Part shown: positions 61,801 to 64,000 of the stretch, piece after piece
Position numbering within the stretch: the first letter of the stretch is position 1
How the letters are laid out: each line of letters opens with the position of its first letter
DNA from: Bagarius yarrelli
Lineage: Eukaryota; Chordata; Actinopteri; Siluriformes; Sisoridae
Assembly (NCBI GenBank): GCA_005784505.1
Contig: VCAZ01000036.1
Span: 1,138,001 to 1,202,000, forward strand
Length of the DNA stretch: 64,000 bases
Direction: 5' to 3'
The notes under the pieces: model-generated
Told to the model about the DNA's origin: nothing
Database searches by the model: none
Seen by the model: only the letters and a program-made list of their open reading frames with translations
Made by a program: the position numbers and the translations under genes

Positions 61801-63479
61801 TGACCAAACTTTGATAACCATGAATGTGGTAGTGTGTATTAAACCTAACAGGAAGTTTTTGTTATTTATACTGCATAAAAAAAGATAATTTGCTTTATAC
61901 ATTTATTTAATTTGTTTAAAGTATTCAATTTTTTTGCAGCTATAAACACAGCATGGTTGCCCTCTAGAGGTCTGGCAGGGCAATGTCTAAAATATCCATA
62001 TCAATAATTATTAGAATAAAGTAATTTCAGCAGAGAAGAATAAATCAAACCAAATTAAAACTGAATAATGATATGTAGATCATAAAGAAAAAAAACCCTG
62101 TGTATAAGCAATGACCCACATATATACATAGATATTTTAATGTGTTCTACAAGTTAAACAAACCAACAACTAAAAACTTGATAATATTAATAAAAGGACA
62201 ACAATACTTTCAGTTACTCTTAATCTTCTTACTTAATGTATTAAATGAAGCTGATTAACGTCTTGGCTAACACACCCTTCTGTTTGTCAAACACAGATTT
62301 CAACAGTAGGTCTTTTGTTTGCTCGGGGAATAGAGCGCTGTATAGGGTCTCCACAGGAAGCTGACCACAGACAGAAGGAAAGCCATAAAGTGGCATTCCA
62401 TTTCTCCTATGAATATTTTATTAGCCAGGCAAATAGGTTTGCCGGGTCAGAACAACAACCTGCCCCGCCACGAGGCACATAACTACACAATATTACAAGC
62501 TAGTAGACAGTAAATTTGTCCAAAAAGCTGGTGACTTTGCAGAAAATTTGTTCAAAGCTGCAGAAATATAATGAGATTTTACCTACATTTCTGTATCAGT
62601 CGACTTGCAACTCATTTTTCGCATGAATCGCCTTTTAAACAAAAAAAGCCTTTTAATGTTAAATGTGGGTTTATATCAGAAAACAAAGCTTACATGATAA
62701 TTATTTAGCCCCTCAATGCTAAGAACAAATCACAGTAAAGTGTTTCTGTTAACTTGTTAATTTTTACTCCGTTTACTAAATATACATTTTGTCCAATTTT
62801 CTGATTGTTGGTGCACATCAATTTTCTAGTCATTCTTGCTTTTATTGCGCCATTATGAACTATAAACCTTTATTATTTTCTTTGTCAAATCCGTCCTGAG
62901 ATTTGTCTCTTTGTCCTTTTGGAGCATATATTTCCACCTTAATTGCAGATGTCTGGCTTATTAGAACACATTCCTCCCAACAATTTGCTTATATTTAGCA
63001 ACCAGCTTTCAAGTTTCTTGTGATAGAAAAGAACCCTGAAGCATGATGCTATCATCCACGAGCTTCATTAAAGCAGTGGATGTACCAGGGTGTTGTACGG
63101 TATTTGGTTTGGTGTGGAACTTTCTGTAGAGTCTGAATCCGGGAAGATCTGATAATATTGTTAAGGAGAACACAGGTTCTCTCAAACCTTTCAAGTGTTG
63201 CAACTGGATTGACACTTTGCCTTGTCTTGGTAGTGAAACATCAGAATGGGGAAAATAGTCTTTATGACAGTTTTTACTAGATGGGCTAATATAAATTTAT
63301 CATAAACTGCTGATCTGGTGAGAATTACACACACAGTCGTCTCTATAGTTTCCACAGAATCATATGAAAAATGTAAAAAGGTCCAGTCTGGGGTTTTTTC
63401 CAGACGTTTGCAGACAATGTTTTTTGTTTTGGCACCTCTTTGTAAACTTTGTAAAGACTGTTGTGTCTGAAAAGCCCAA
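61801..63479. other. Intergenic, no gene recognised
   Basis: AT-rich DNA. The part after about 62800 may be internal debris of the transposon whose end lies at 63480-63655. Confidence 0.4.
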
Positions 63480-63655
63480 AAGTTTAGCAGTTTCGGTAAA
63501 ACTTATACCAGCAAACATACCATGACTTTTTATGTTCAAACTTTCATCTATCTTAAGCTTGTAATTGGCTTGATTGGCTGGTTGGATAACAGAGCAACAG
63601 GTTGGATAACAGAGCAGGTGTACAGGTGTTCCTATTAAAGTGGACAGTCAGTGTT
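63480..63655. mobile_element. Terminal part of an unclassified fish DNA transposon
   Basis: It ends 'CCTATTAAAGTGGACAGTCA', the motif that closes a very common fish DNA-transposon repeat. Just before it, 'GGTTGGATAACAGAGCA' is tandemly duplicated (about 63580-63617). Confidence 0.45.
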
Positions 63656-64000
63656 TGTCGAGTGATAAAAAAATCAGAGACACTGTAGATGTGCATCATG
63701 ATCATAAGCAACATCATCAAACAAGTATAATGTCCATTTTAGGGGTTTTCAAACCTTTTGTCAGTCGAATCCCTTTGACCAAATAATATACTTAATGCAC
63801 CCCATAGATTAAGTATAATTAAGTATATATTTCAATAATTTAATAGCACATTTACATTAAAAAAAGCAACATTTATTATTTATCCTTTTTGAAGTTTTAA
63901 TTAGTACTATTTAATGTTATTACACATTTGAACAGTGTCCCTTGTCACGTGACACAAATTAAACAAATAATTGAATAAAGTTTTACGGTAATTTTTGTTA

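Overview
The window is nuclear DNA of a ray-finned (teleost) fish. The evidence is multi-exon genes with GT-AG introns, a two-module RBP3 (tetrapods have four modules), AT-rich non-coding DNA full of CA/TA/GA microsatellites, and fish-type repeats: tRNA-derived SINEs, L2/Rex-like LINE pieces and dead Tc1-like transposons. The order cannot be fixed from the sequence. There is no bacterial or viral gene, CRISPR array, or complete tRNA or rRNA gene.

Four protein genes are present and all appear intact. (1) On the + strand, 6208-23454, an 18-exon anthrax-toxin-receptor-like adhesion receptor (antxrl / ANTXR1-like, 550 aa). (2) On the - strand, 37973-34529, rbp3 (IRBP), four exons, 615 aa. (3) On the - strand, 44369-42838, gdf2 (BMP9), two exons, 391 aa. 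(4) On the - strand, 49064-46838, gdf10 (BMP3b), three exons, 423 aa. I assembled every exon by hand from reading frame and splice sites, and each CDS length is a whole number of codons. ANTXRL, RBP3, GDF2 and GDF10 also lie together in the human 10q11 region, so this is an ancient linkage group. The genes do not form a pathway: one is a matrix/collagen receptor, one a retinal carrier, and two are TGF-beta-family ligands.

Layout: 1-5.8 kb, repeat-bearing flank; 5.8-24.8 kb, antxrl, with large repeat-filled introns including a 1.2-kb telomere-like minisatellite and long CT and GA tracts in intron 17; 24.8-34.3 kb, intergenic with a dead Tc1-like element, a MITE, SINEs, a LINE 3' end and a 12-bp minisatellite; 34.5-38 kb, rbp3; 38-42.7 kb, intergenic with a SINE and a LINE RT relic; 42.8-44.4 kb, gdf2; 46.3-49.1 kb, gdf10, rich in SINEs and (TA)n; 49.1-64 kb, a gene-free flank with LINE and Tc1 relics and a SINE nested inside a Tc1 element.

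No wholly new biological system was found. The items most worth checking are the telomere-like G-rich array, the complementary CT/GA tracts beside the last antxrl exon, the weak exon-15 donor and possible truncated receptor forms, an unnamed dispersed repeat family with at least six copies, the nested insertion that shows one repeat to be a SINE, and two small unassigned ORFs.
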